Counted from the stretch's first letter, positions 1-7,092 are shown. The stretch is DNA of 9,355 nt from Verrucomicrobia bacterium UBA3214 (GCA_002363575.1 DEWI01000007.1:1177-10531); one strand, 5' to 3'. The notes: generated from the letters alone by a model not told the origin. Program-made: numbers and translations.

Positions 1-1020
1 GGCGGCGCGCGCGGCGGCGCGCGCGGCGGCTATCGCGTTGGCGGTGGCGGCGAAATCCGTTTCCGGCGCGGCCTGCGGCGGCGTTTCCTGCGCGTTTGCA
101 GGCGCGGCGGGGGCTTCTTCGCGGGCCTCGCGGGCGCTGTCCGCATTCGCTCTTGCGGCGTCCGCGCGGTCGCCGTCCCTGCGGACGCGCTCGAGGAGCG
201 CTTCGCGCGCAAGCCGGATTTTCTCGCGTTCGGCGTCGCGTGCGGCGCGCGCGGCTTCGCGCTCGGCGAGTTTTGCGGCGCGCGCGGCCGCCTTTTCTTC
301 GCGGATTCTCGCCTTCTCTGCTTCGCGTTCGGCGCGCGCCGCCTCGCGCGCCGCGAGAGCCGCGCGATACGCCTCTTGCTCTTCCGGAGTCGCGTCGCCG
401 CGCGGCTCCTGCAGACCGCCGCGCACCGCCCAGCGCCAAAGCGCGCCGAAGAACGCGCGCAGATTCCGCATCCCTATCCCCGCGACGATCGCGAGGACGA
501 ACAGCAGCAGCATCACCACCGTGGAGCCGAAATCGGAGAGCAGCGGGGAGAGGAATTTCGTCATCACGAGATAGCCGACGGCGCCCCCGGCGTTCGCGAT
601 GTTGTTGCGATGCATTATTTCCTCCATCCCCGGCGCGTGCGTCTGCGCGGTCTGCACGAGCGAAGCGGAGGCGATCGCCAGCACGACGAACCAGAGGATG
701 CGGCGGCCGGGACGCATCCGCCTGCCCGCCACCATGCAAATCCCCCATACCACGCACGCCGCCGGCAGCACCCATATCGCCAGCCCGAAAAGCTGGTAGC
801 CGTAGAACGCGAAATTGTCGCCCAGCGCGCCTATGAGGTTGCCGCTTGGCTCAGGAGGCACGGAAAGCTGCGGCATCGCCCGCCAATCGTAGCTCAAAAG
901 CGCGACGAGAGGGAAAAGCGCGAGGGGGAAAAGCATCCAGCCCGTGAAGTGCCCCCCAAGCCCCTTGAGCTTTTCCTTCTCTTCAGCCTGCTCTTCTTCT
1001 TTCTTCTTTTGTCCGCTCAC
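1..1020 (-). CDS. ftsK: DNA translocase FtsK, N-terminal part (cut by window edge)
   Basis: FtsK is the septum-anchored DNA pump that moves the chromosome termini during division. Only the first 340 codons are present. The frame is open from a GTG at 1020 to base 1, so the ATPase motor and gamma domain lie beyond the left edge. Residues 1-20 are charged (Lys/Glu). Hydrophobic stretches lie at about 27-44, 77-99, 108-123 and 165-186, and fit the FtsK four-helix membrane domain. The family-like NLIGALGDNFAFYGYQLFG (61-79) and GGAVGYLVM (145-153) support this. Residues 200-340 are an Arg/Ala/Glu-rich, probably coiled-coil linker, then a Pro/Ala-rich tract. The GTG was chosen because a GGAAG motif lies 10 nt upstream and the basic/acidic cytoplasmic head follows; the nearby ATG at 1035 is out of frame and stops at once. 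It sits 47 nt after the CdaR-like gene on the same strand. The family call rests on the membrane domain only. Confidence 0.82.
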   Translation of the reverse strand, partial: MSGQKKKEEEQAEEKEKLKGLGGHFTGWMLFPLALFPLVALLSYDWRAMPQLSVPPEPSGNLIGALGDNFAFYGYQLFGLAIWVLPAACVVWGICMVAGRRMRPGRRILWFVVLAIASASLVQTAQTHAPGMEEIMHRNNIANAGGAVGYLVMTKFLSPLLSDFGSTVVMLLLFVLAIVAGIGMRNLRAFFGALWRWAVRGGLQEPRGDATPEEQEAYRAALAAREAARAEREAEKARIREEKAAARAAKLAEREAARAARDAEREKIRLAREALLERVRRDGDRADAARANADSAREAREEAPAAPANAQETPPQAAPETDFAATANAIAAARAAARAA

Positions 1021-1067
1021 GTCCGTTCAACTTCCATGAATGATCCGCGCGCGCCGCTGCGCGGCGC

Positions 1068-1250
1068 TCAGCTTTCCACCTTCTCGAACTTGATGCGCTC
1101 GCTGGGGGCTTCCGCCGTCTCGGCCTCCGGCTTGATCGCGTAGTAGATCGCGATGGCGAGGACGAGCGCCAGGAGTTTCAACCCCCAATTCTCGGTTACC
1201 GCGCCGAGCACTGCGCCGGCGGCGCCCCATTTCGTCTTTTCGTATTTCAT
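1068..1250 (-). CDS. 60-aa single-pass membrane protein, CdaR/YbbR-like anchor without YbbR domains
   Basis: This is a small protein of 60 residues. It has a short polar head, one hydrophobic helix (about 23-40, containing ENWGLKLLALVLAIAIYYAIK) and a charged tail rich in Glu and Lys. The Asn-Trp-x-x-Lys-x-x-Ala-Leu pattern leading into the helix resembles the N-terminal anchor of CdaR (YbbR family), the usual partner and regulator of CdaA. CdaR normally continues into several extracytoplasmic YbbR domains, which are absent here: the protein ends at a clean stop. It begins 8 nt after the cdaA stop codon. Its Shine-Dalgarno GGAG overlaps that stop region, so the two genes are almost certainly co-transcribed and perhaps translationally coupled. 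The placement supports a CdaA-related role. Homology to CdaR is inferred from the anchor and context only. It could instead be an unrelated small membrane protein. Confidence 0.72.
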   Translation of the reverse strand: MKYEKTKWGAAGAVLGAVTENWGLKLLALVLAIAIYYAIKPEAETAEAPSERIKFEKVES

Positions 1251-1258
1251 CTGGCGAT

Positions 1259-2119
1259 CTAGCTCCTTGCCTTCTCCGGCTCGTCGTGCGGAACTTCGCG
1301 AACGAAAAGCCGCTGAATGCGCAATAGCAGTTTCCCGGAGAAGCTCTCGTCTTCCTGTCCGCCCGGCATCGCCCGCATCACCCAGCGAATCAGCGATTCG
1401 CGCTGCTCGGGCTTGTAGCGGAAAAGCCGCCCGTTGCGCGCGATGGATATCTGCCCGCGCTCCTCGGAGACGACCATCACCATCGCGTCGGTCTCCTCGG
1501 AAAGTCCGACGGCGGCGCGATGGCGCATGCCGCTGGCGATAAGCTCCGGATTGTTGGAGACGGGGAAGATGCAGTGCGCGCTCGAAATCCTGCCGTCGCG
1601 CATCACGACGCCGCCGTCGTGCAGAGGAAGCGGCGGCGTGAAAATGGATTTCACCAGCTCCGGTGTGAACACGGCGTCCGTCGCAACGCCGGTTGCTTCG
1701 TACGCCCGGAGGGAAATGCCGCGCTCGAACGCCACGAGCGCGCCGATGCGCGCCTTCGCAAGCTCTATAAGAGTATCGACGACAAGCTCCGGCGCGGCGG
1801 CGCCGTCGGTCTGGCGCTTCGTCGTTTCGAATTTGCCGAACGCGCCGACGGTCTGGAGGAAGCGGCGGATTTCCGGCTGAAAGATCACGACGGTCGAAAT
1901 CGCCATATACACCAGCAGGAACTGGATGATGCGCGAGATGACCTCGAAATGGAACAGGAGCGAAAAGAACGCCGCGATCGTCGCGAGAATGCCGATCCCC
2001 ATTAGCGCCTGGCCGAAACGCGAGCCTTTCGCGCCCTTCAGCACGGCATAGATCGCCACATACAGAACGACGATCTGTATGACGTCGGAAACCGTCACGC
2101 TCTCTATAAGTTCAAGCAC
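1259..2119 (-). CDS. cdaA: Membrane-bound diadenylate cyclase CdaA (DacA)
   Basis: CdaA condenses two ATP into cyclic-di-AMP, a second messenger for potassium/osmolyte balance and cell-wall homeostasis, at the cytoplasmic membrane. The 286-residue protein has three hydrophobic helices (about 11-28, 37-57, 63-80) ending in the family motif VVIFQPEIRR (77-86), then the DAC domain. GALVAFERG (126-134), PLHDGGVV (165-172) and RHRAAVGLSEETDA (199-212) match the nucleotide and metal sites. Two positions differ from the form I know best: DGA reads D168-G169-G170, and the Thr before RHR is Met198. Length and layout fit CdaA rather than DisA. The start is GTG at 2119. No in-frame ATG lies between it and an upstream in-frame TAG, and the Shine-Dalgarno is weak (AGGATGGG, rather distant). 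It lies 222 nt after ftsH and 8 nt before the CdaR-like gene, so it is likely part of the ftsH-to-ftsK transcription unit. Confidence 0.93.
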   Translation of the reverse strand: MLELIESVTVSDVIQIVVLYVAIYAVLKGAKGSRFGQALMGIGILATIAAFFSLLFHFEVISRIIQFLLVYMAISTVVIFQPEIRRFLQTVGAFGKFETTKRQTDGAAAPELVVDTLIELAKARIGALVAFERGISLRAYEATGVATDAVFTPELVKSIFTPPLPLHDGGVVMRDGRISSAHCIFPVSNNPELIASGMRHRAAVGLSEETDAMVMVVSEERGQISIARNGRLFRYKPEQRESLIRWVMRAMPGGQEDESFSGKLLLRIQRLFVREVPHDEPEKARS

Positions 2120-2147
2120 TTGTCCAATCCCATCCTCGATTGCGTCC

Positions 2148-2171
2148 CGCCTTCCGGCATGCCGGAAGGCG
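2148..2171. repeat. 24-bp perfect palindrome in the ftsH-cdaA gap
   Basis: The arm CGCCTTCCGGCA is followed directly by its exact reverse complement, with no spacer. It begins 29 nt upstream of the cdaA GTG. No T-tract follows on either strand, so it is not a standard intrinsic terminator. In RNA it would form a strong hairpin just ahead of the weak cdaA ribosome site. In DNA it could be a dimeric protein site or a dispersed palindromic element. Confidence 0.85.
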
Positions 2172-2200
2172 ATATTGCCAAACCGCTAGCGCAGGCCGCG

Positions 2201-2220
2201 CGGCGGCGAACCGGCCGCCG
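2201..2220. repeat. GC-rich hairpin (7-bp stem, 6-nt loop)
   Basis: CGGCGGC and GCCGCCG flank GAACCG. It lies in the same 222-nt ftsH-cdaA gap, 30 bp from the 24-bp palindrome. No U-tract follows on the minus strand. It might slow read-through from ftsH or stabilise the mRNA 3' end, but no function can be read from the sequence. Confidence 0.5.
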
Positions 2221-2341
2221 CCTTCGCTTTTCCTCCGCATGTCGCCTTCACTGTCGTTTTCTCCTGTTCAGAAAGAGCCGCACGAAATCTTCGATCAGCG
2301 CGATGACGTGCGCGGCGATCGTCGTGGAGCGCGGCCGCGTG

Positions 2342-4363
2342 CTATACTTCGGGCGGCGCCGCTTCGCCGGTGTCCGCGGAATCTTGAATCCCGCCGCTCC
2401 CGGCGTCGTCCTGCCGCGCCCCAGCGCCAGCTTCGCCATCTGCTCGATCGTCATTCCCACCCTCCTTGGCGTCTTCGTTTTCCTTCCGCTCCGGCGCCGT
2501 CGCGTCTTCCTCGCCGGTCGCCAGCCCAAGCAGAATCTTTATGTCGCGGCCGTCCATCGTCTCGCGCTCCAGGAGCGCGGTGGCGAGCGTCCGCAGGCGT
2601 CCGGAATTGTCGTTGATGATTTTCTCCGCGCGCGCATACGCCTCGGAAACGAGCCGCGACACCTCCAGATCGATTTTCCGCGAAGTCGATTCGCTGAACG
2701 CCGGCATCGCGGAAGGCTCGCTGAACCTGTTCTGCTCCATGAACGCCTGGAAGCCGAAGCGATCGCTCATCGCATAGCGGCAGACCATGTCGCGCGCAAT
2801 TTCCGTAGCCGTGCGCACGTCCATCGCCGCGCCGGTGGATATGTCTCCCGTGAAGAGCTTTTCGGCGATGCGCCCGCCGCAGCATATTGCCATTTCGTCG
2901 AGGAAATACGCCTTGGTGTGGTTGAGGACGTCCTTCTCCGGGAGGCTCATCGTCGCGCCGAGCGCCCTGCCGCGCGGGATGATCGTCACCTTGTGGAGGG
3001 GATCGGCATTCTTGACGAAGAGCTGCACAAGCGCATGGCCGGCTTCATGCCAGGCGGTGGTTTCGCGCTCTTTCTTCGAATAGCCGGCGGATTTGCGCTC
3101 TCTTCCCCAAAGGACTTTGTCGCGCGCCTCCTCGAGCGTGGCCATATCGACGGCGTCGAGGTTCTTGCGCACCGACATCAGCGCGGCCTCGTTGAGAAGA
3201 TTGGCGAGATCGGCGCCGGAGAATCCGGGGGTGCCGCGCGCGATGCGCTTCAAATCCGCATCGGCGGCGAATTTGATTTTCTTGCCGTGCAGGGCGAGGA
3301 TTTCTTCGCGGCCTTTCAGCGTCGGCAGATCGATCACGACCTGGCGGTCGAAGCGCCCGGGGCGCAGAAGCGCCGAATCCAGCGTGTCCGGGCGGTTCGT
3401 CGCCGCGATGACGATAACGCCTTCGTTGGCGTCGAAGCCGTCCATCTCCACGAGCATCGTGTTCAACGTCTGCTCGTAGGCGTGGCTGCCGCCAAGCGCA
3501 CCGGCGCCGGAACGCTTCATGCCGATGGAATCTATCTCGTCGATGAAGACGATGCAAGGCGAGCGCTTCTTCGCTTCCGCGAACATGTCGCGCATGCGGC
3601 TCGCGCCGACGCCGACGAACATTTCCTCGAAATCGCTTCCCGACATCGCGAAGAACGGCACTTGCGCCTCGCCGGCGATCGCCCTCGCGAGGAGCGTCTT
3701 TCCCGTGCCGGGCGGTCCGACGAGCAGCACGCCCTTCGGAATGCGCCCGCCGAGCTTGCGGAACGCGCCGGGATTCTTGAGGAATTCTACGATCTCCTGC
3801 ACTTCCTCCTTCGCTTCGTCTATGCCCGCGACGTCGTCGAATGTCGCAGAGCGCTTGTCCTGGCGGCCGTTCAGGAGCTTGGCGCGGGATTTCCCGAAGC
3901 TGAACGGCCCCCCTTCGCCGCCGACGCGCCGGAAGAAAAACCAGTAGAGCGCCAGCAGCGGCAGGATTGCGAAGAGCAGCTGCATTATGAATGGAGGTAT
4001 CGCCGGCTTGCGCACTTCGACATTGACCTTGCGGCCGCGGCGCAGCAACACTTCCATCAGCGACTCGTTTTCGCCTGGCACCAGCCGCACGAAAAACGGC
4101 ACTTCCGCCGCCTTCCCCTCTGCGTCGGTCGCTTTCATCGTGCCGCGCAGACTCGTCTCGCCTTCGTCGCGATCTACTACTCTTATTATAGGGTCTTCCA
4201 CAAGCCCGGAGTCCAGCGCGCTGAAGAACTCCACTTGCGAAAGTTCCCGCGCTCCAGGCATATTCGGATTTGCGCGATACAGCAACGCGAACACCGCAGC
4301 GATCAAAACCACCGCCAGCCACGACCTCGCGCTTTTCTGATTGCTCGTCTTTGTCTTTTCCAT
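2342..4363 (-). CDS. ftsH: ATP-dependent zinc metalloprotease FtsH
   Basis: FtsH is the hexameric membrane AAA+ protease that degrades misassembled membrane proteins and selected regulators. The 673-residue protein has a first helix at about 15-29, a periplasmic segment (about 30-122), a second helix (about 123-144), then the AAA domain. The AAA domain carries Walker A GPPGTGKT (216-223), Walker B IVFIDEID (271-278) and the second region of homology with [19 protein letters not shown] (322-340). The peptidase domain has HEAGH (439-443) and a likely third zinc ligand Asp515. The acidic, Gly/Ala-rich tail after about 617 is longer than the core needs. Starting at 4363 leaves only 14 residues before the first helix, and no alternative start lies between. 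A TATAAT ends 8 nt before the ATG, and GGAG is only 2 nt from it, so the message may be leaderless. cdaA follows 222 nt downstream on the same strand. Confidence 0.97.
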   Translation of the reverse strand: MEKTKTSNQKSARSWLAVVLIAAVFALLYRANPNMPGARELSQVEFFSALDSGLVEDPIIRVVDRDEGETSLRGTMKATDAEGKAAEVPFFVRLVPGENESLMEVLLRRGRKVNVEVRKPAIPPFIMQLLFAILPLLALYWFFFRRVGGEGGPFSFGKSRAKLLNGRQDKRSATFDDVAGIDEAKEEVQEIVEFLKNPGAFRKLGGRIPKGVLLVGPPGTGKTLLARAIAGEAQVPFFAMSGSDFEEMFVGVGASRMRDMFAEAKKRSPCIVFIDEIDSIGMKRSGAGALGGSHAYEQTLNTMLVEMDGFDANEGVIVIAATNRPDTLDSALLRPGRFDRQVVIDLPTLKGREEILALHGKKIKFAADADLKRIARGTPGFSGADLANLLNEAALMSVRKNLDAVDMATLEEARDKVLWGRERKSAGYSKKERETTAWHEAGHALVQLFVKNADPLHKVTIIPRGRALGATMSLPEKDVLNHTKAYFLDEMAICCGGRIAEKLFTGDISTGAAMDVRTATEIARDMVCRYAMSDRFGFQAFMEQNRFSEPSAMPAFSESTSRKIDLEVSRLVSEAYARAEKIINDNSGRLRTLATALLERETMDGRDIKILLGLATGEEDATAPERKENEDAKEGGNDDRADGEAGAGARQDDAGSGGIQDSADTGEAAPPEV

Positions 4364-4368
4364 CGCTC

Positions 4369-4385
4369 CGTATTATACCATATTT
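4369..4385 (-). promoter_or_regulatory. Extended -10 promoter of ftsH
   Basis: Read on the minus strand the element is AAATATGGTATAATACG, giving TGn plus TATAAT (the -10 is at 4372-4377). The same 17 bases occur at 7829-7845 ahead of the phosphoesterase gene. No good -35 is visible at 17 bp, as expected for an extended -10. The predicted start site falls at 4364-4366, directly before the ATG. Confidence 0.7.
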
Positions 4386-4405
4386 GACGGCAGCGGTGTG
4401 GAGAC

Positions 4406-4424
4406 CGCGAACGCTCTGTTCGCG
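4406..4424. promoter_or_regulatory. 19-bp inverted repeat upstream of the ftsH promoter
   Basis: CGCGAAC and GTTCGCG flank GCTCT (arms 7, spacer 5). It begins 28 bp upstream of the ftsH -10, just beyond the expected -35 position, where an activator or repressor dimer could sit. The rest of the 4364-4519 interval holds no gene I can support. No sequence identity to a known operator is claimed. Confidence 0.35.
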
Positions 4425-4519
4425 CGCGGCGCCGGAGCGCGCGGGAAAGCGGCTATGGCTTGGCAGGTTGATGGCCGTGTAGAAGTGCAGAGAAGGCAAG
4501 GGGGCGCGAGGGATGAGGG

Positions 4520-5074
4520 CTAGGCAGGACGATGCTTTGCGATCATTCTCATCAAGCGCGTGGAAAGGACGATGAGCGCGCGCGCGCATGCCACGGCGTC
4601 GGCATCCATGAAAAACCGCGCCAGGCGCGAGCGCTGCGCGATGATGGCGCCGGCGAAGCCGCAAAGTCCTCTTTCGCCCTCTTGCACGCCGACGAGAGGA
4701 GAATCGAAAATCTCACTCGCGCACGGGTCGGAATCTTTCCACGGCGTCTGCGCGCCCTGCACGAGGAACGCGACGAGCGAGCGCCGGAAATCCCCGAGAT
4801 ACGTCCTGGCGGAGTCGATTTTCTTCTGGCCGGTCTTGAGGTCGCTCTTGAGCACCGCGCAGCCTTCGGAGAGATATTTCACGCAATAGTGGATGGATCT
4901 GGCGAGTGTGTCCGCCAGAATTGCCTCAATGCCTTGCGAAGGCAGAAAGCGCCGGCAGAATTCCACCGTCTCGGCGTAAATGGTGCTTGCGAGGATGCGG
5001 GGATCCGCGTCGCACTGCTGTCGGCCGGTATGCGCCGCGCATCCCGCGGGCATTTGCTGGATCGTATCCATCAT
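4520..5074 (-). CDS. Orphan protein, probably four-helix-bundle (S23/suffix-domain-like)
   Basis: This 184-residue soluble, mostly alpha-helical protein has no signal peptide or membrane helix. Helices are suggested at about 28-45, 50-70, 78-105 and 136-180. The stretch with TIYAETVEFCRRFL (31-44), the SEGC turn (69-72) and DSARTYLGDFRRSLVAFL (87-104) resembles the small four-helix-bundle proteins related to the 23S rRNA intervening-sequence protein and its suffix-domain variants. The resemblance is from memory and moderate. Eight cysteines (12, 21, 40, 64, 72, 118, 138, 163) are notable. The start is MMDT at 5074, because it lies about 36 nt after a predicted transcription start and has AAAGGGTGG just upstream. 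The frame remains open further upstream, but that would run through the promoter and the GTTGA array. The gene lies before ftsH on the same strand with no visible terminator between them. Its function is unknown. Confidence 0.72.
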   Translation of the reverse strand: MMDTIQQMPAGCAAHTGRQQCDADPRILASTIYAETVEFCRRFLPSQGIEAILADTLARSIHYCVKYLSEGCAVLKSDLKTGQKKIDSARTYLGDFRRSLVAFLVQGAQTPWKDSDPCASEIFDSPLVGVQEGERGLCGFAGAIIAQRSRLARFFMDADAVACARALIVLSTRLMRMIAKHRPA

Positions 5075-5117
5075 GTCGTTCCACCCTTTCGTCGGTTGTG
5101 TCTGTAAGATGCCGTGT

Positions 5118-5186
5118 ATAATACAATATCCAGGGCGTTTCGAGTGTTGAAAATGCGTTGATTCTGCGTTGAAAAATTTCAACGCA
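5118..5186 (-). promoter_or_regulatory. GTTGA-array promoter of the four-helix-bundle gene
   Basis: On the plus strand GTTGA occurs at 5146, 5157 and 5168, exactly 11 bp apart, and the inverted TCAAC lies at 5179. The third copy and the inverted copy form a 22-bp inverted repeat (5165-5186, 10-bp arms around AA). On the minus strand a TATTAT -10 lies at 5118-5123, separated from the array by 22 bp. The -35 position reads CACTCG, so the promoter probably needs an activator. The same layout recurs at 7662-7727. Confidence 0.65.
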
Positions 5187-5253
5187 CGCGCCCGCACCCC
5201 TTCCGGAGACAGGCGTCCATGGCCGGGAAAGCGAAAAAATCTCGCCACCCCCC

Positions 5254-5282
5254 TTGATTTTCCGGCGAAAAAAAGGTAAAAT
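5254..5282 (+). promoter_or_regulatory. Sigma-70 promoter of rpsT
   Basis: TTGATT (5254-5259) is followed after exactly 17 bp by TAAAAT (5277-5282). The start site is expected near 5289, giving a leader of about 30 nt before the S20 start codon. This is the most canonical promoter in the window. Confidence 0.8.
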
Positions 5283-5319
5283 ACGCCCCCGTCTATCCAA
5301 AACAGGAAAGAATCAGAAA

Positions 5320-5613
5320 ATGGCAAACATCAAGGGCGGACGCGCCGCCAGGAAACGTGACCGACAGAACGAGAAGGCCCGTAAGCGCAATGCGACTTGC
5401 AAAGCGAAATTGCATGATGCGCACAAGAAGCTTTTCAAAGCGGCCGACGCGAACGACAAGGAGGCCGCCGAGAAGAAGTTCAAGGAATTCGTCTCGGGCC
5501 TTGACAAGGCCGTGAAGAAAGGCATTCTCAAGAAGAACACGGCCGACCGCAAGAAGAGCCGTGCGCAGCTGAAGATGAACAAGATGGCCAAGGCCGAAGC
5601 CGCCGCGTCCTGA
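5320..5613 (+). CDS. rpsT: 30S ribosomal protein S20
   Basis: S20 is a primary binder of 16S rRNA in the small subunit. The 97-residue product begins MANIKGGRAARKRDRQNEKA, the typical S20 opening, and continues with basic helices and the ILKKNTADRKKSRAQLKMNK region (69-88) near the C terminus. Length and strong Lys/Arg content are normal for the family. The ATG at 5320 was chosen over an in-frame ATG at 5254, because the latter overlaps the -35 hexamer and the family starts at MANIK. AGGAAAG lies upstream as the ribosome site. It has its own promoter and an intrinsic terminator at 5651, so it is probably monocistronic. It diverges from the four-helix-bundle gene. Confidence 0.97.
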   Translation: MANIKGGRAARKRDRQNEKARKRNATCKAKLHDAHKKLFKAADANDKEAAEKKFKEFVSGLDKAVKKGILKKNTADRKKSRAQLKMNKMAKAEAAAS

Positions 5614-5650
5614 GAGGACCGGTTGACGCTTGCGGCAGGCCGGACGGCTT

Positions 5651-5690
5651 GACGGTTATCGATGGATTTCGATTGCCGTCCTTTTCTTTT
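5651..5690 (+). terminator. Intrinsic terminator after rpsT
   Basis: GACGG pairs with CCGTC, and inside them ATCGA pairs with TCGAT around a six-base loop with a TT/TG internal mismatch (5651-5680). The T-rich tract CTTTTCTTTT follows. It lies 38 nt after the rpsT stop and 77 nt before the pgk start, which separates the two genes. Confidence 0.82.
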
Positions 5691-5766
5691 ACCGGGAACC
5701 GGCGGCCCGCGAAGCGGCCAGCCTCCATTTTTCGACAGTCGATTTACCAGAAAGGAACCACTCAAG

Positions 5767-7059
5767 ATGGACAAGATGACATTGCGCGACGTGGAGCTGA
5801 AAGGCAAGCGCGTCGTCATGCGCGTTGATTTCAACGTGCCGATGGCCAAGGATGGCTCGGGGAAGATCACCGACGATACCCGCATCGTCGCGGCGCTGCC
5901 CTCGATACAGTACGTGCTGGAGAATGGCGGTTCGCTCGTTCTCATGTCCCACCTCGGGCGCCCGAAGGGCAAGGGTTTCGAAGAAGCCTTCACCCTCAAG
6001 CCGGTAGCCGAAGAACTCGCGCGCAAGCTCGGCCGCGAAGTGAAGTTCGCGCCGGACTGCATGGCCGCCGACGATATCGTCTCCGCTCTCAAGCCCGGCG
6101 AAGTCGTGCTTCTCGAGAACACGCGCTTCTACAAGGCCGAAGACGGCAAGGTCAAGAAGGATGACGAGAAGAAAGGCATCCACCTCACCGACGAAGAGTT
6201 CGCGGCGAAGAAGGCGGAGCTGAAGGCGAAGCGCCAGGAGATGGCCAAGAAGCTCGCTTCCTACGGCGACATCTACTGCAACGACGCATTCGGCACCGCG
6301 CACCGCGCCCACGCCTCCACGGCCGTGATAGCTGACTACATCCAGCCGGCGGTCTCCGGTTTCCTTCTCGAGAAGGAGCTGAAGTTCCTCGGCGACGCCG
6401 TTGACAATCCCGTCCACCCGTTCGTGGCGATTCTCGGCGGCGCGAAGGTCTCCGACAAGCTCGCGGTCGTCAAGAACCTCCTGAACAAGGCGGACACGCT
6501 GATCGTCGCCGGCGGCATGGCCTACACCTTCAAGAAGGCGCAGGGCTACAAGGTCGGCACTTCCCTCTGCGAAGACGACCAGGTCGCATACTGCAAGGAG
6601 ATGCTGGATGCGGCGGCCGCCAAGGGCATCAAGCTTCTGCTCCCCGTCGATAACGTCATTGCCAACAAGTTCCCGGAGACGAAGGACGCCAGCGACATCG
6701 AGATGAAGATCTGCGAAGGCGACATCCCGGACGGCTGGATGGGTCTCGACATCGGCCCGAAGTCCGTCGCGCTGTTCGCGGAAGCGATCAAGGGCGCCAA
6801 GACGGTCGTATGGAACGGCCCGATGGGCTGCTTTGAATTCGCCCCGCTCTCGAAGGGCACGTATGGCGTCTGCGACGCCGTCGCCACGGTGAAAGCCAAT
6901 GGCGGCACGTCGATCATCGGCGGCGGCGACTCCGTCAGCGCCGTCAAGAAGTCCGGCAAGGCCGCGGAAATGTCGCACATTTCCACCGGCGGCGGCGCGA
7001 GCCTCGAGTTCCTCGAAGGCAAGACTCTGCCGGGCGTGGCGGCGCTCACAGCGAAGTAA
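5767..7059 (+). CDS. pgk: Phosphoglycerate kinase
   Basis: PGK transfers phosphate between 1,3-bisphosphoglycerate and ADP, the first ATP-yielding step of glycolysis, in the cytosol. The 430-residue protein shows VDFNVP (20-25), SHLGRPKG (61-68), [14 protein letters not shown] (172-185), GGAKVSDK (224-231), [11 protein letters not shown] (323-333), [11 protein letters not shown] (348-358) and GGGDSV (385-390), followed by [18 protein letters not shown] (406-423). It is longer than the usual roughly 390-400 residues because of a Lys-rich helical insertion at about 126-157, between ENTRFY and the conserved NDAFGTAHR segment. The ATG at 5767 was chosen for the family-like opening and AAAGGAA 9 nt upstream; an earlier in-frame ATG at 5662 lies inside the rpsT terminator. 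No convincing promoter was found between 5691 and 5766, though a hairpin with a GAA loop lies at about 5703-5718. Confidence 0.97.
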   Translation: MDKMTLRDVELKGKRVVMRVDFNVPMAKDGSGKITDDTRIVAALPSIQYVLENGGSLVLMSHLGRPKGKGFEEAFTLKPVAEELARKLGREVKFAPDCMAADDIVSALKPGEVVLLENTRFYKAEDGKVKKDDEKKGIHLTDEEFAAKKAELKAKRQEMAKKLASYGDIYCNDAFGTAHRAHASTAVIADYIQPAVSGFLLEKELKFLGDAVDNPVHPFVAILGGAKVSDKLAVVKNLLNKADTLIVAGGMAYTFKKAQGYKVGTSLCEDDQVAYCKEMLDAAAAKGIKLLLPVDNVIANKFPETKDASDIEMKICEGDIPDGWMGLDIGPKSVALFAEAIKGAKTVVWNGPMGCFEFAPLSKGTYGVCDAVATVKANGGTSIIGGGDSVSAVKKSGKAAEMSHISTGGGASLEFLEGKTLPGVAALTAK

Positions 7060-7063
7060 GCGC

Positions 7064-7083
7064 TTGCATCCTCCAAGATGCAA
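7064..7083. repeat. Small perfect hairpin after the pgk stop
   Basis: TTGCATC and GATGCAA flank CTCCAA, starting 4 nt past the pgk TAA. There is no T-tract, so it is likely a 3'-end stability element ahead of the true terminator. Confidence 0.5.
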
Positions 7084-7092
7084 TGCAGCCAA

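Noticed and set aside
38..1143. Long plus-strand reading frames over the left 1.1 kb (Ser/Ala/Arg-rich)
   Set aside because: They are opposite-strand shadows of the FtsK membrane domain and linker. Their composition is low-complexity and they have no ribosome sites.
2186..2250. Tiny GTG frame (about 21 codons) with AGGAG upstream in the ftsH-cdaA gap
   Set aside because: It is too short and Ala/Gly/Lys-biased, with no family resemblance. The AGGAG spacing is good, but there is no other support.
2120..4387. 755-codon plus-strand frame opposite ftsH
   Set aside because: It is antisense to a gene with every FtsH motif. High GC keeps the antisense frame open, and the His/Arg/Ala-rich product has no recognisable domain.
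5075..5326. Upstream extension of the four-helix-bundle frame to 5326
   Set aside because: It would translate its own promoter, the GTTGA array and the rpsT promoter. The residues it adds are not helix-bundle-like.
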